Assembly (NCBI GenBank): GCA_009699025.1
Contig: WLOZ01000091.1
Coordinates: forward strand, 1-7,077
DNA: 7,077 nucleotides
From: Actinomycetota bacterium
Lineage (GTDB): Bacteria; Actinomycetota; Actinomycetes; S36-B12; CAIYMF01
Direction of reading: 5' to 3'
Shown here one piece after another: positions 1 through 5,307 of this stretch. Position 1 is the first letter of the stretch. Each line of letters opens with the position of its first letter. The notes under the pieces were generated by a model. The model did no database searches. It had not been told where the DNA came from and saw only the letters and a list, made by a program, of their open reading frames with translations. A program made the position numbers and the translations under genes.

Positions 1-335
1 CTGGTGACCCAGATGAGCACGCAGCGCGAGTAGGTGACGCCCTCGTACTGGCAGCGCACCACCACGAAGGCCTCCTTGTACTGGCTGCGCGCCGGGTCGA
101 GCAGCTCGTCGAACGAGTCGGAGCATGACTGCCAGTCGGCCCAGATCATGGCCACGGCGCCGGGGTCGTCGGGAGCGAGCTCGAGGTCATCGGGCAGTAG
201 CGCGCGCACATTCGCGGGAGCAGTGCGGTACTCGACCGTGAGCAGGTCGCCGCTGTAGTGCCAGGGCGGCGGCGGAATGACGCCGCTGCGTCCACTGGGG
301 GTGTACGGGGGCGCGTAGCCACGAAGCTCGCTCAC
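1..335 (-). CDS. Acetoacetate decarboxylase-family protein, N-terminal part (runs off the left edge)
   Basis: The minus strand reads without a stop for 111 codons from a GTG at 333-335 to the window edge, so the 3' end is missing. A GGAG Shine-Dalgarno 5 nt before the GTG sets the start. The protein opens with a Pro-rich stretch and PPPPWHYSGDLLTVEYRT, then a pattern like ALLPDDLE, ADWQSCSD, ELLDPARSQYKEA and YSRCVLIWV. I recognise this as the N-terminal half of acetoacetate decarboxylase-like proteins. That fold includes acetoacetate decarboxylases (acetoacetate to acetone and CO2) and relatives acting on other keto acids. The Schiff-base lysine region would lie beyond the edge, so true decarboxylase activity cannot be judged. 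Third positions are strongly G/C, consistent with long-resident chromosomal DNA. It has no evident link to the protease genes to the right. Confidence 0.85.
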   Translation of the reverse strand, partial: MSELRGYAPPYTPSGRSGVIPPPPWHYSGDLLTVEYRTAPANVRALLPDDLELAPDDPGAVAMIWADWQSCSDSFDELLDPARSQYKEAFVVVRCQYEGVTYSRCVLIWVT

Positions 336-450
336 GGAGTCTCCATTCGTTTGGGTCCGTACGAATGCTACGCGGCGAGGGTCGCGGCGTCCATGAGTGT
401 GGGTGATTCCGGCGTCGCCCCGCGCCCCGCGCCCCCTCCCGACTTTCTCT

Positions 451-508
451 GGTGCGATTCGACATCGATCAGTGTCGGATCGCACCTGAGTTCGTGTCGG
501 ATTGCACC
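451..508. repeat. Three copies of a 14-bp motif TGTCGRATYGCACC, one inverted and two direct
   Basis: Copies lie at 451-464 (inverted, GGTGCGATTCGACA), 473-486 (TGTCGGATCGCACC) and 495-508 (TGTCGGATTGCACC). The two direct copies start exactly 22 bp apart. The inverted copy faces the first direct copy across 8 bp, giving a palindrome with TGT at the inner ends. The cluster lies 116-173 bp upstream of the decarboxylase-family start. It could be an operator array, since 22 bp is about two helical turns. It also resembles the terminal repeats of IS21-family elements, which begin with TG and carry repeated sites about 20 bp apart at each end. No transposase is present in the window. Confidence 0.6.
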
Positions 509-596
509 ACAGAACAACGCGGGTCCTGTCCGGGTGGTGTCCCAGCGCATCCCGCGCCACGCGATTGGAAGGCACGCCATGTCGACGCAAGCCGGG

Positions 597-638
597 TGGG
601 CCGTGTGGGGATCGAACCCACAACCCGCTGATTAAAAG
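597..638 (-). other. 3' half of tRNA-Lys(UUU); probable attachment-site scar of an integrated element
   Basis: Read on the minus strand, this is the end of a tRNA: anticodon loop CTTTTAA (632-638, anticodon UUU), 3' anticodon-stem strand TCAGC (627-631), five-base variable loop GGGTT (622-626), a perfect 5-bp T-stem with loop TTCGATC (605-621), acceptor 3' strand ACGGCCC (598-604) and discriminator A (597). CCA is not encoded. Beyond 638 the sequence AGACT cannot pair with TCAGC, and no D-arm or 5' acceptor strand follows, so the tRNA is cut at the anticodon loop. Site-specific recombinases of actinobacterial islands commonly use exactly this 3' segment as the crossover, leaving one 3' fragment at the distal junction. 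By that logic 1-596 is chromosomal and the region to the right belongs to the island. The alternative is an ordinary tRNA pseudogene. Confidence 0.7.
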
Positions 639-643
639 AGTCT

Positions 644-960
644 CCGAGCCGAGTCCTGACGCGGCCAGCATTGTGCGTACCTGCAGGTCAGGTGGGCGGC
701 CGTACCTTGGCGATTCAACCCGCATCGGCGTGAACGGCTGCCACTGGCAACCAGAGTGGCACCACTCGGTGGTCCTCGAAGCAGCGAGTCGCACCGTAAT
801 GCACGTTCACAGGAAGGGCAGACAGTCGGCATGAGCCGCGTGAAGCTCGATCGACGCGAGCCCCTGAAAGGGGCTCACTCGGTGCGACTGACGACGAACC
901 GGGGCGACGCGACATCTTGAGATGCACAGTGCTGAACTGAATGCGGAGACGGGGGCTCAC
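644..960. other. Non-coding stretch between the tRNA scar and the first protease remnant
   Basis: No frame here gives a credible protein. The open frames on either strand are short, lack family motifs and shift between strands. The one structured element is the hairpin at 858-876, listed separately. A GGAG (945-948) and a GGGGG run (951-955) immediately precede the ATG at 961. I see no integrase, excisionase or replication gene, which is expected if the integrase lies at the other end of the element. Confidence 0.5.
858..876. terminator. Short perfect hairpin, possible terminator
   Basis: GAGCCCC (858-864) and GGGGCTC (870-876) form a perfect 7-bp GC-rich stem around the loop TGAAA. There is no T-run on either strand, but actinobacterial terminators often lack one. 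No gene clearly ends into it, so it may instead be an upstream insulating or untranslated-leader structure for the protease remnant that begins at 961. Confidence 0.35.
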
Positions 961-1966
961 ATGAAGCGAACTGCTTACATTGTGACGCTGTTGCTGGTGT
1001 CTACCGCGGCGCTTGCCCTGCCACGGCTCGCGGAGTTGGAACTAATGGTCAAGTCAGTTAGGCGCCACAGATTAGCGCGCCCGCCGCGCCTTTCGAGTCT
1101 GCGGAGATCAGCGATAGGCCGGATCCAAACTCCCCTTCATTCGCTGGACACGTGAGTCAGGTGATCCCGACCGCGGAGTGGGACAAGCAAGAAGTGCCGA
1201 TCAGGGTCGGGTTGGTTGCCGATCACAATCGGCAGGTGGCAGACCCGGCACGGTTCGCCGGGCTGCGCGTCGATGAATCAATCGGACGCGTGGACGTCTG
1301 GTGGGCCGGCGGCGTGCCTGACGTCGTCGCGGAGTATGCCGGGTCTGAGCCCCTTGGAATCAGCGTTGCACTCCACCCGGACGCGCGCTTCCCCCGGGCG
1401 GTCGCGGAGCAAGCCGTGGACGTGCTACTTGCAGACCGTAACCGCGTCAAGGAGCTGGGCTTCTCTTACACCTCGATCCGATACGACGGCTCTGGAGTAG
1501 ACGTCGGAGTTCTCGGAGACCCGCCGTCGTCCGCAAGAATCGATGAGTTGGGGCGCCTTATCGGGCTCTCGGATGGACTGTTCTTCATCGGCAAGAGTTC
1601 TCCGATTGTCGAAACAACAGGGACCAAGTAGAACGACTCGTGACCCTACACAGGTGGGATGCTGCTCAGGTCTCCCGTGGACCCGACGACGGACGGGCTG
1701 TACTCATCGGGCTTCGCGATGCTCGACGGCGCCTACGGGTTGCTTGCAACCGTTAATCACTCCAATCCAAGCGGCAGTCGAGTTGTCCGGAACGGCGCAG
1801 GTAGTCCGGTCGCCCCTTCATCAGGCGTCTCGACCCATGGCGCCATCGATCTCAATCTTGTGGATCCCACAGCCTCGCCGGCCACCGAGCCTCGGATCAC
1901 ACGGGGTCTTGGAGTTCGATCACGCGGGCGTTGGTGAAGAACTGGGCTGGCGCTCCGCTACGTCAT
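961..1966 (+). pseudogene. Degraded pre-pro S1 (streptogrisin-like) protease gene, lacking the C-terminal half
   Basis: An ATG at 961 opens an export signal (MKRTAYIVTLLLVSTAALALP). The frame is lost near 1020-1058, a TAG stands at 1059-1061, and the frame beginning APQISAPAAPFE continues from 1062. The propeptide (about 1152-1628) aligns by eye with that of the protease at 3795. Shared landmarks are FAGLRVDESIGRVDVWWAG against LAGLQTDYVNNAITVYWSG, and YDGSGVDVGVL against FRGSGLNVVSGL. TAG (1629-1631) and TGA (1641-1643) interrupt the linker to the protease domain, which continues in frame with SSGFAMLDGAYG, the catalytic His (LLATVNHS, codon 1758-1760) and the catalytic Asp (GAIDLNLVDP, codon 1848-1850). 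Near 1890-1910 the frame shifts again to a short match (ALVKNWAGAPL). Homology ends about 1966, so the GDSGGP serine region is absent. Both cysteines of the disulfide flanking the His are also replaced. It cannot make an active protease. Distances to the copy at 3795 suggest an old duplicate rather than a recent one. Confidence 0.82.
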
Positions 1967-2327
1967 CTTTCAAGACGCCGACCACGACACTGGAGGTTGC
2001 ATACTGTGGACCAACTGATACTACGTTGGCGGAGGCCATCGACGCGACGCGATCCGTCGAGGCGTCCAAATCGGCAATCGAGCGCGTCGCCGTCACCACC
2101 CGAACCCCATGCACCACGCCTGCCGCCGCCAGGAGGGCGGTCGCCTCGTCAACCGTTCGGCGAACGGCCTTAACGACGAGGACATCGCCATCCACGTATG
2201 CGCCGCCCCAGCTCTCAGGCTCCTGTTCGAAGAACTTGCCGACCAACATCGCGTAGTTCTCCGCGACGTCAGGAGGATCCCCCGGCGTGGCGGTCGAGGT
2301 GAGGCAACGTCCCGCTTCTAACCTCAC
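1920..2327 (-). CDS. Protease-propeptide-like domain protein (possibly the severed C-terminal part of the upstream membrane protein)
   Basis: This ORF of 135 codons begins at a GTG (2325-2327). An ATG at 2247-2249 with GGAG (2259-2262) nine nt ahead is an alternative start. No signal peptide is visible. The core runs GGAYVDGDVLVVKAVRRTVD, then a RSIADLD turn, then VVSVGPQYATSSVVVGVL. Its spacing matches the first propeptide subdomain of both proteases in this window, so I infer the same alpha/beta fold. The last 15 residues lie on the opposite strand of the degraded protease gene (overlap about 1920-1966) and look like an accidental tail, so the original 3' end was probably lost at that junction. 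Upstream, the same frame is open into the membrane ORF except for one TAA at 2334-2336. It could be a stand-alone propeptide-like inhibitor or chaperone, or a gene remnant. Confidence 0.5.
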   Translation of the reverse strand: MRLEAGRCLTSTATPGDPPDVAENYAMLVGKFFEQEPESWGGAYVDGDVLVVKAVRRTVDEATALLAAAGVVHGVRVVTATRSIADLDASTDRVASMASANVVSVGPQYATSSVVVGVLKDDVAERQPSSSPTPA

Positions 2328-2333
2328 GACGGA

Positions 2334-2633
2334 TTAGACCGAAGTGTCGCTCGTCAACAGCTTGGCGTAGATGAGTGTTGCAAGGCCGAGAACCGCGAGT
2401 GTTCCAACCAAGGCAAGCAACAAAGCCGCGATCACACGTCGTCCAGTGCTTCCCATTGTGGGGTAGATCAAGGCGGAAATGACGAGGACGAGCACAAGGC
2501 CGACAAGTACAACGCCGACTGCACGGCTCAGCGCGGTGGCGTAAAGGACTAGCGCCGCAACAGCACAGACGACAGCGGCGGCGAACAGCAGCCGCCGGGT
2601 TGACACCTGTCGACTGACATCGATGGCGCTCAT
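2334..2633 (-). CDS. Small three-helix membrane protein
   Basis: This 99-residue protein starts at ATG 2631-2633, with AAAGGGG eight nt ahead as a convincing ribosome site. Three hydrophobic segments are visible: about residues 14-36 (LLFAAAVVCAVAALVLYATAL), 38-60 (VGVVLVGLVLVLVISALIYP) and 66-92 (VIAALLLALVGTLAVLGLAT). Positive charges before helices 1 and 3 (STRR, TGRR) suggest an N-in orientation with the C-terminus outside. It ends at TAA 2334-2336. The following GTG at 2325-2327 is in the same frame only six nt later, so this may be the membrane anchor of a longer protein whose outer domain is the propeptide-like ORF at 1920-2327. No family was recognised. Confidence 0.65.
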   Translation of the reverse strand: MSAIDVSRQVSTRRLLFAAAVVCAVAALVLYATALSRAVGVVLVGLVLVLVISALIYPTMGSTGRRVIAALLLALVGTLAVLGLATLIYAKLLTSDTSV

Positions 2634-2957
2634 GAGATCACCCCTTTCCCACGGTGACAGACGGCGGGACCGGAGTCAACCACTCGAATTAAGTCCCTCG
2701 GCGAACCTGATTGAGCCCCTCGGCTAACCGGCGGCTCGTGGCAGCCGACTTCCCCTCCGCTCGCAGACATGTGCATTGCCAGGCCGGTGCTCCACCAGGC
2801 GCACGAACAACGTCTACGGTGTCCCGCTCGGGTGCCTCGGACCGTGACAGGTGGCCAGGCAAGTGAAAGGGCGATGAGCCCGCCCTGACCAGCAGGCATG
2901 CCCCTGCCGCTAGGCCAGACGCTCGCGCGCACTTGACTCGCGCCAGCGGCGGTGCCT
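2634..2957. other. Gene-poor gap between the membrane protein and the Tat ORF
   Basis: No frame of this roughly 320-bp stretch gives a recognisable protein. The minus-strand frame that stays open has a composition typical of a shadow, rich in Arg, Ser, Gly and Cys with no motif. The stretch contains the ribosome site of the membrane ORF near its left end and one copy of a 23-bp direct repeat (2764-2786). Its right end probably holds the lost remainder of the truncated Tat ORF. Confidence 0.5.
2764..2786. repeat. Left copy of a 23-bp direct repeat
   Basis: This 23-bp stretch, containing GACATGTGCATTGCCAGGCC with an ACATGT palindrome, is identical and in the same orientation at 5308-5330. The seven bases after it agree at five of seven positions, and weaker similarity continues for about ten more bases, so the ancestral repeat was probably longer, perhaps 40 bp. 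It lies in non-coding sequence outside the truncated Tat ORF. Together the two copies enclose the lipoprotein, Tat ORF and protease. Confidence 0.8.
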
Positions 2958-3200
2958 TCAGTTGGGAGTGTCAGGCGTCCGCCAACTTGACAGGCGGGCT
3001 CCGCCTCCACTCGAAACGGCGAGCCGCGATCTAGAATTTGGCGTCTTCAACAGCCACGAGTCGAGATCAAGCGGCAATCCGTTTGTGGGAGCGGCGGCTG
3101 CGCTTGCGGCCGGCACGAATCCACCCCAAGTTACCAACGCAGCGACAAAGGCGAAACTCCCAGAAAGAAGAGCACGCCGAGAAACATTCTCACTATTCAT
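2958..3200 (-). CDS. Short exported protein with a Tat-type signal, probably C-terminally truncated
   Basis: This ORF of 80 residues starts at ATG 3198-3200, which overlaps the TGA of the upstream lipoprotein gene in the tetranucleotide ATGA. The overlap implies translational coupling and a shared transcript. Residues 7-12 (SRRALL) followed by GSFAFVAALVTWGGF and an AxA-type end (PAASAAA) form a twin-arginine signal peptide, so the product would be exported folded. The mature part keeps a motif-like GLPLDLDSWLLKTPNSRSRLAV. After that, from about 3015, it becomes a low-information Ser/Gly/Arg tail, so I suspect a rearrangement removed the rest of a longer protein. Other minus-strand frames do not obviously continue it. 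No family was recognised. Confidence 0.55.
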   Translation of the reverse strand: MNSENVSRRALLSGSFAFVAALVTWGGFVPAASAAAAPTNGLPLDLDSWLLKTPNSRSRLAVSSGGGARLSSWRTPDTPN

Positions 3201-3691
3201 GGAGTCGAGCCTTTCACAGCCATTTGTCGAATGGACTCGAGCACTTCGGACGTGACGTGTTGACCCACCTCGGTAAGCATCGACCGAAGGGCAGAAGATG
3301 TTGGATCCGCTAGCACGATCGTTGTTGAATCTTTCATTTCTAGCGTTACCTTGGCCGGCCCAACAATGGCCAGCTTCGCAAATCCACGGGAAGTCTGCAG
3401 GTCCGACACTTGCACGTTTCGGAACCCTAGCCCGGCAGCGTCAGTGGCTGATGGCTCTGACCCGGAATAAACGCTCAAGGCTTCGATGGATCGGGTCAAT
3501 GCGTCCAGCGTCCCAGCTCCAATTGTCCATGTCGGGTTCTCACGGCCCGAGTACACGTTGGCTTCGACTCTGTTAGAAGGTACGAGCGCACTTCCAGTGC
3601 TAGCAGGGTTCGCAGAACCGCAGGCCACAATCAACAATAGAGTCACAGAAGGAATGGCCAATATCTCCCAACGAAATCTTCGACTTGGCAT
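3197..3691 (-). CDS. Putative lipoprotein with a YSGRENPTW motif
   Basis: Starting at ATG 3689-3691 the protein has 164 residues. The frame is open to a GTG at 3749-3751, but the ATG puts the RR-containing n-region directly before the hydrophobic core (ILAIPSVTLLLIVAC). No strong Shine-Dalgarno precedes either start, and a GTG nine nt upstream of the ATG is a third option. The lipobox IVAC (21-24) predicts lipidation at Cys24 and anchoring to the outer face of the membrane. Residues 47-56 (YSGRENPTWT) are a motif I associate with secreted proteins of unknown function from actinobacteria and myxobacteria. The rest (IEALSVYSGSEP, FRNVQVSDL, LTEVGQHVTSEVL) gives no catalytic clue. The gene is divergent from the protease at 3795 across about 100 bp and coupled to the Tat ORF downstream. 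Its region is visibly more AT-rich than the flanks. Confidence 0.7.
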   Translation of the reverse strand: MPSRRFRWEILAIPSVTLLLIVACGSANPASTGSALVPSNRVEANVYSGRENPTWTIGAGTLDALTRSIEALSVYSGSEPSATDAAGLGFRNVQVSDLQTSRGFAKLAIVGPAKVTLEMKDSTTIVLADPTSSALRSMLTEVGQHVTSEVLESIRQMAVKGSTP

Positions 3692-3794
3692 GGCGATCAC
3701 GAGATTAAGGCTTGCCTCAAAGTGATCTTGACGACAGGTCCAGATCATCACGCATGGGTTGGCTCAGCCGCCCAAAGTGAACGGGGGAAGTTTT
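3692..3794. promoter_or_regulatory. Divergent promoter region between lipoprotein and protease genes
   Basis: These 103 bp separate the starts of two divergent genes, so they must carry both promoters unless transcripts arise elsewhere. A TTGACG (3728-3733) resembles a -35 hexamer for the rightward gene, but no good -10 lies 16-18 bp downstream, so I do not call a promoter exactly. Shared control of the two genes is plausible from the layout alone. Confidence 0.35.
3783..3790 (+). promoter_or_regulatory. Ribosome-binding site deciding the protease start at GTG 3795
   Basis: GGGGGAAG lies directly before TTTT and the GTG at 3795-3797. This places the start immediately at the n-region of the signal peptide (VNRISRSAVLT). 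The longer in-frame opening at TTG 3759 would add twelve residues ahead of the signal and has no such site. Confidence 0.6.
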
Positions 3795-5114
3795 GTGAAT
3801 CGAATCTCTCGGTCCGCCGTGCTTACGGCGTCCGCCATCATGCTGCTCGTCCCAGGCGTCGCGTACGGCGCATCCACCGCACCCACCGCACCCACCGCAC
3901 CCACCGCACCCACCGCACCCACCACCAATTCGAGCACCTCGTCGCCAAGGGCATTGCCCGTTGCTCCCGTCGAAGTCAGCGACGAACAGGCCGAGAATGA
4001 GAACATCGGCACCGTCGCCGACAAAATCTACGCTCTTGGCGCGGATCAGGGGTTGGCCGGCCTGCAGACCGACTACGTGAACAACGCGATCACTGTCTAC
4101 TGGAGTGGGCAGCCGCCGAAGAATGTCGAGGAGTTCGTGGCCAGCACCCCTCAGGGTGTGGCGGTGAAACTCGTGCAGAGCGGCCAGTACTCCCGTGCTG
4201 AGGCCGAGGCTGCCAGGTCGCGCATCGAGGCGAGCTCCTTGGTGACGGAACTGAAGCTGTACTCCATCTCGGTTGACTTCCGCGGCAGCGGGCTCAACGT
4301 GGTGTCGGGTCTCAAGGAGTTCACCGAGGATGACATCGCCCGCCTGCGTTCCATTGCAGGCATCGGTGGGATCACCGTCGACGCCGCCAAGAGCGAGCCG
4401 CGCCCTTTCGCGTCGCGCGTCAATGACGCGCCGCCCTGGAAGGGTGGGATTCGTACCGTGCACTAAACGTCATACGGGACATGGAACTGCACGTCGGGCT
4501 TCGCAGTGCTGGACGGCCCTTATGGTCGCCTTCTGACCGCCAACCACTGCGACGCCACTGCCAACGGCGCCGTCAAGGACGGCGCTGGACAGACGATCGC
4601 TAGCGGCGGTACGTCGGTTTCGGAAGTGCCCGCTCTGGACTCGCTTTTGGTCGACCCGTCGTCGTCGCCTGCCACCACCCCGGTGGTTTACTACGGCGCC
4701 TACAACACCAGCTCCACGAAGACGGTCAAGAGCTGGGCGTCGAACTGGCCCGGCGACCCAGTCTGCTCGGGTGGCGCGAGCCTAGGGACACGTTGCGGCA
4801 CCGTGTATGACGACAACGATCACGTCTACATTAATGGCTACATCGTCCCAGTGATCCAGGCCGCGGCGTCGAGCGGCGCGATAGCTGGGCAGGGGGATAG
4901 TGGCGGTCCGGTCACCAAGTTGGTGACTGGTGGGGTCCAGGCCCGAGGCATCGTGCTAGGGAACGATCCCAACTACGTGGACTTCACCGGGTCGGCGTGC
5001 GGTTCGGTGAACCCCGACGCTGTCGCTTCTGACTTCATCTGCTCGCAGCACTTCAGTTTCGTTCCGATCAGCCTCATCTTGAACAGCTGGGGAGTTTCCC
5101 TTGAGACCGGCTGA
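3795..5114 (+). pseudogene. Pre-pro S1 family (streptogrisin/alpha-lytic type) protease, interrupted by one in-frame TAA
   Basis: From GTG 3795 to TGA 5112-5114 the frame is single and open except for TAA at 4464-4466 (codon 224). Order: signal peptide (about 1-25, core AVLTASAIMLLVPGVAYG), a Thr-Ala-Pro tandem linker (about 28-42), a propeptide of roughly 150-180 residues (from about 75), then the protease domain (about 225-439). Triad by position: His251 in LLTANHC, Asp282 in ALDSLLVDP, Ser369 in GQGDSGGP. Six cysteines (232, 252, 324, 334, 402, 416) fit three disulfides, with CTSGF and CSGGASLGTRC as in streptogrisins. In this family the propeptide folds and inhibits the secreted protease and is then cleaved off. 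The stop lies precisely in that linker (GIRTVH*TSYGTWNC). The next in-frame start (GTG 4506) would lack Cys232 and the first strand, so the 3' half is unlikely to be made alone. It is a recent nonsense pseudogene, a read-through gene or a sequence error. The upstream 223-residue half could still be secreted as a free propeptide. Confidence 0.85.
3874..3918. repeat. Five tandem copies of a 9-bp unit, coding for a Thr-Ala-Pro linker
   Basis: CCACCGCAC is repeated five times without any difference at 3874-3882, 3883-3891, 3892-3900, 3901-3909 and 3910-3918, followed by a partial CCACCACC. In the protease frame it encodes (Thr-Ala-Pro)n just after the signal peptide, a flexible exported linker. 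Perfect identity of the units suggests recent slippage expansion, so copy number may vary between strains. The Gly-rich minus-strand reading is a shadow. Confidence 0.85.
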
Positions 5115-5124
5115 CGTATAGGCG

Positions 5125-5166
5125 AACAGCGCCCCGCCCCCGTCATATCGCGGGCGGGGCGCTGTT
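5125..5166 (+). terminator. Strong hairpin terminator after the protease gene
   Basis: AACAGCGCCCCGCCC (5125-5139) and GGGCGGGGCGCTGTT (5152-5166) form a perfect 15-bp, very GC-rich stem with a 12-nt loop. It begins 11 nt after the protease stop codon. There is no T-tract, as is common for actinobacterial terminators. An intact terminator directly behind the gene suggests the 3' end of this transcription unit is preserved. Confidence 0.85.
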
Positions 5167-5170
5167 GCGC

Positions 5171-5299
5171 GTGGGGAGCGGCGGCGGACGAACCAGCAGC
5201 GGCCTCCCGACACTGGCCAACGGACCGACGGTGCAGTTCGGTCAGAAGCCGATGACGGTGCCGACGCAAGGCTTCGCTCGGGCGTTCAGGAAGGCCTGA
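5171..5299 (+). CDS. Possible 42-residue ORF or C-terminal gene fragment
   Basis: From GTG 5171 a short frame ends at TGA 5297-5299. Its second half (GPTVQFGQKPMTVPTQGFARAFRKA) has a balanced composition, and nearly all third codon positions are G or C, more gene-like than its surroundings. There is no ribosome site, and it starts inside the shoulder of the terminator, so if real it is more likely the tail of a gene whose front was lost. No family was recognised. It could equally be chance in GC-rich DNA. Confidence 0.2.
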   Translation: MGSGGGRTSSGLPTLANGPTVQFGQKPMTVPTQGFARAFRKA

Positions 5300-5307
5300 C
5301 TTGGACT

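Noticed and set aside
502..834. Plus-strand ORF with GDRTHNPLIKR
   Set aside because: This is the familiar false protein produced by translating the antisense of a tRNA 3' end. The real feature is the tRNA-Lys fragment at 597-638.
1543..2256. Long 237-codon plus-strand ORF across the first protease remnant
   Set aside because: Its translation is rich in Ser, Thr, Arg and Pro with no motif. The His and Asp regions of the protease lie in another frame, so this is a by-product of GC-rich sequence.
2630..3010. Minus-strand ORF between the Tat ORF and the membrane protein
   Set aside because: Although open for 126 codons, it has no ribosome site, motif or signal and overlaps the real start of the membrane gene. 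Its composition is that of non-coding GC-rich DNA.
3874..3926. CRISPR array or variable-repeat recombination site
   Set aside because: The units are 9 bp, directly adjacent and without spacers. They are an in-frame coding minisatellite.
3717..4463. Minus-strand ORF with a long Gly-Gly-Cys repeat
   Set aside because: It is the shadow of the Thr-Ala-Pro linker and propeptide of the plus-strand protease. The plus frame has signal, fold landmarks and family motifs, and the minus frame has none.
4506..5114. Independent protease gene starting at GTG 4506
   Set aside because: The GTG encodes a valine inside the first strand after CTSGFA. A start there would drop the first disulfide cysteine and has no ribosome site, so I treat it as the 3' part of the interrupted gene.
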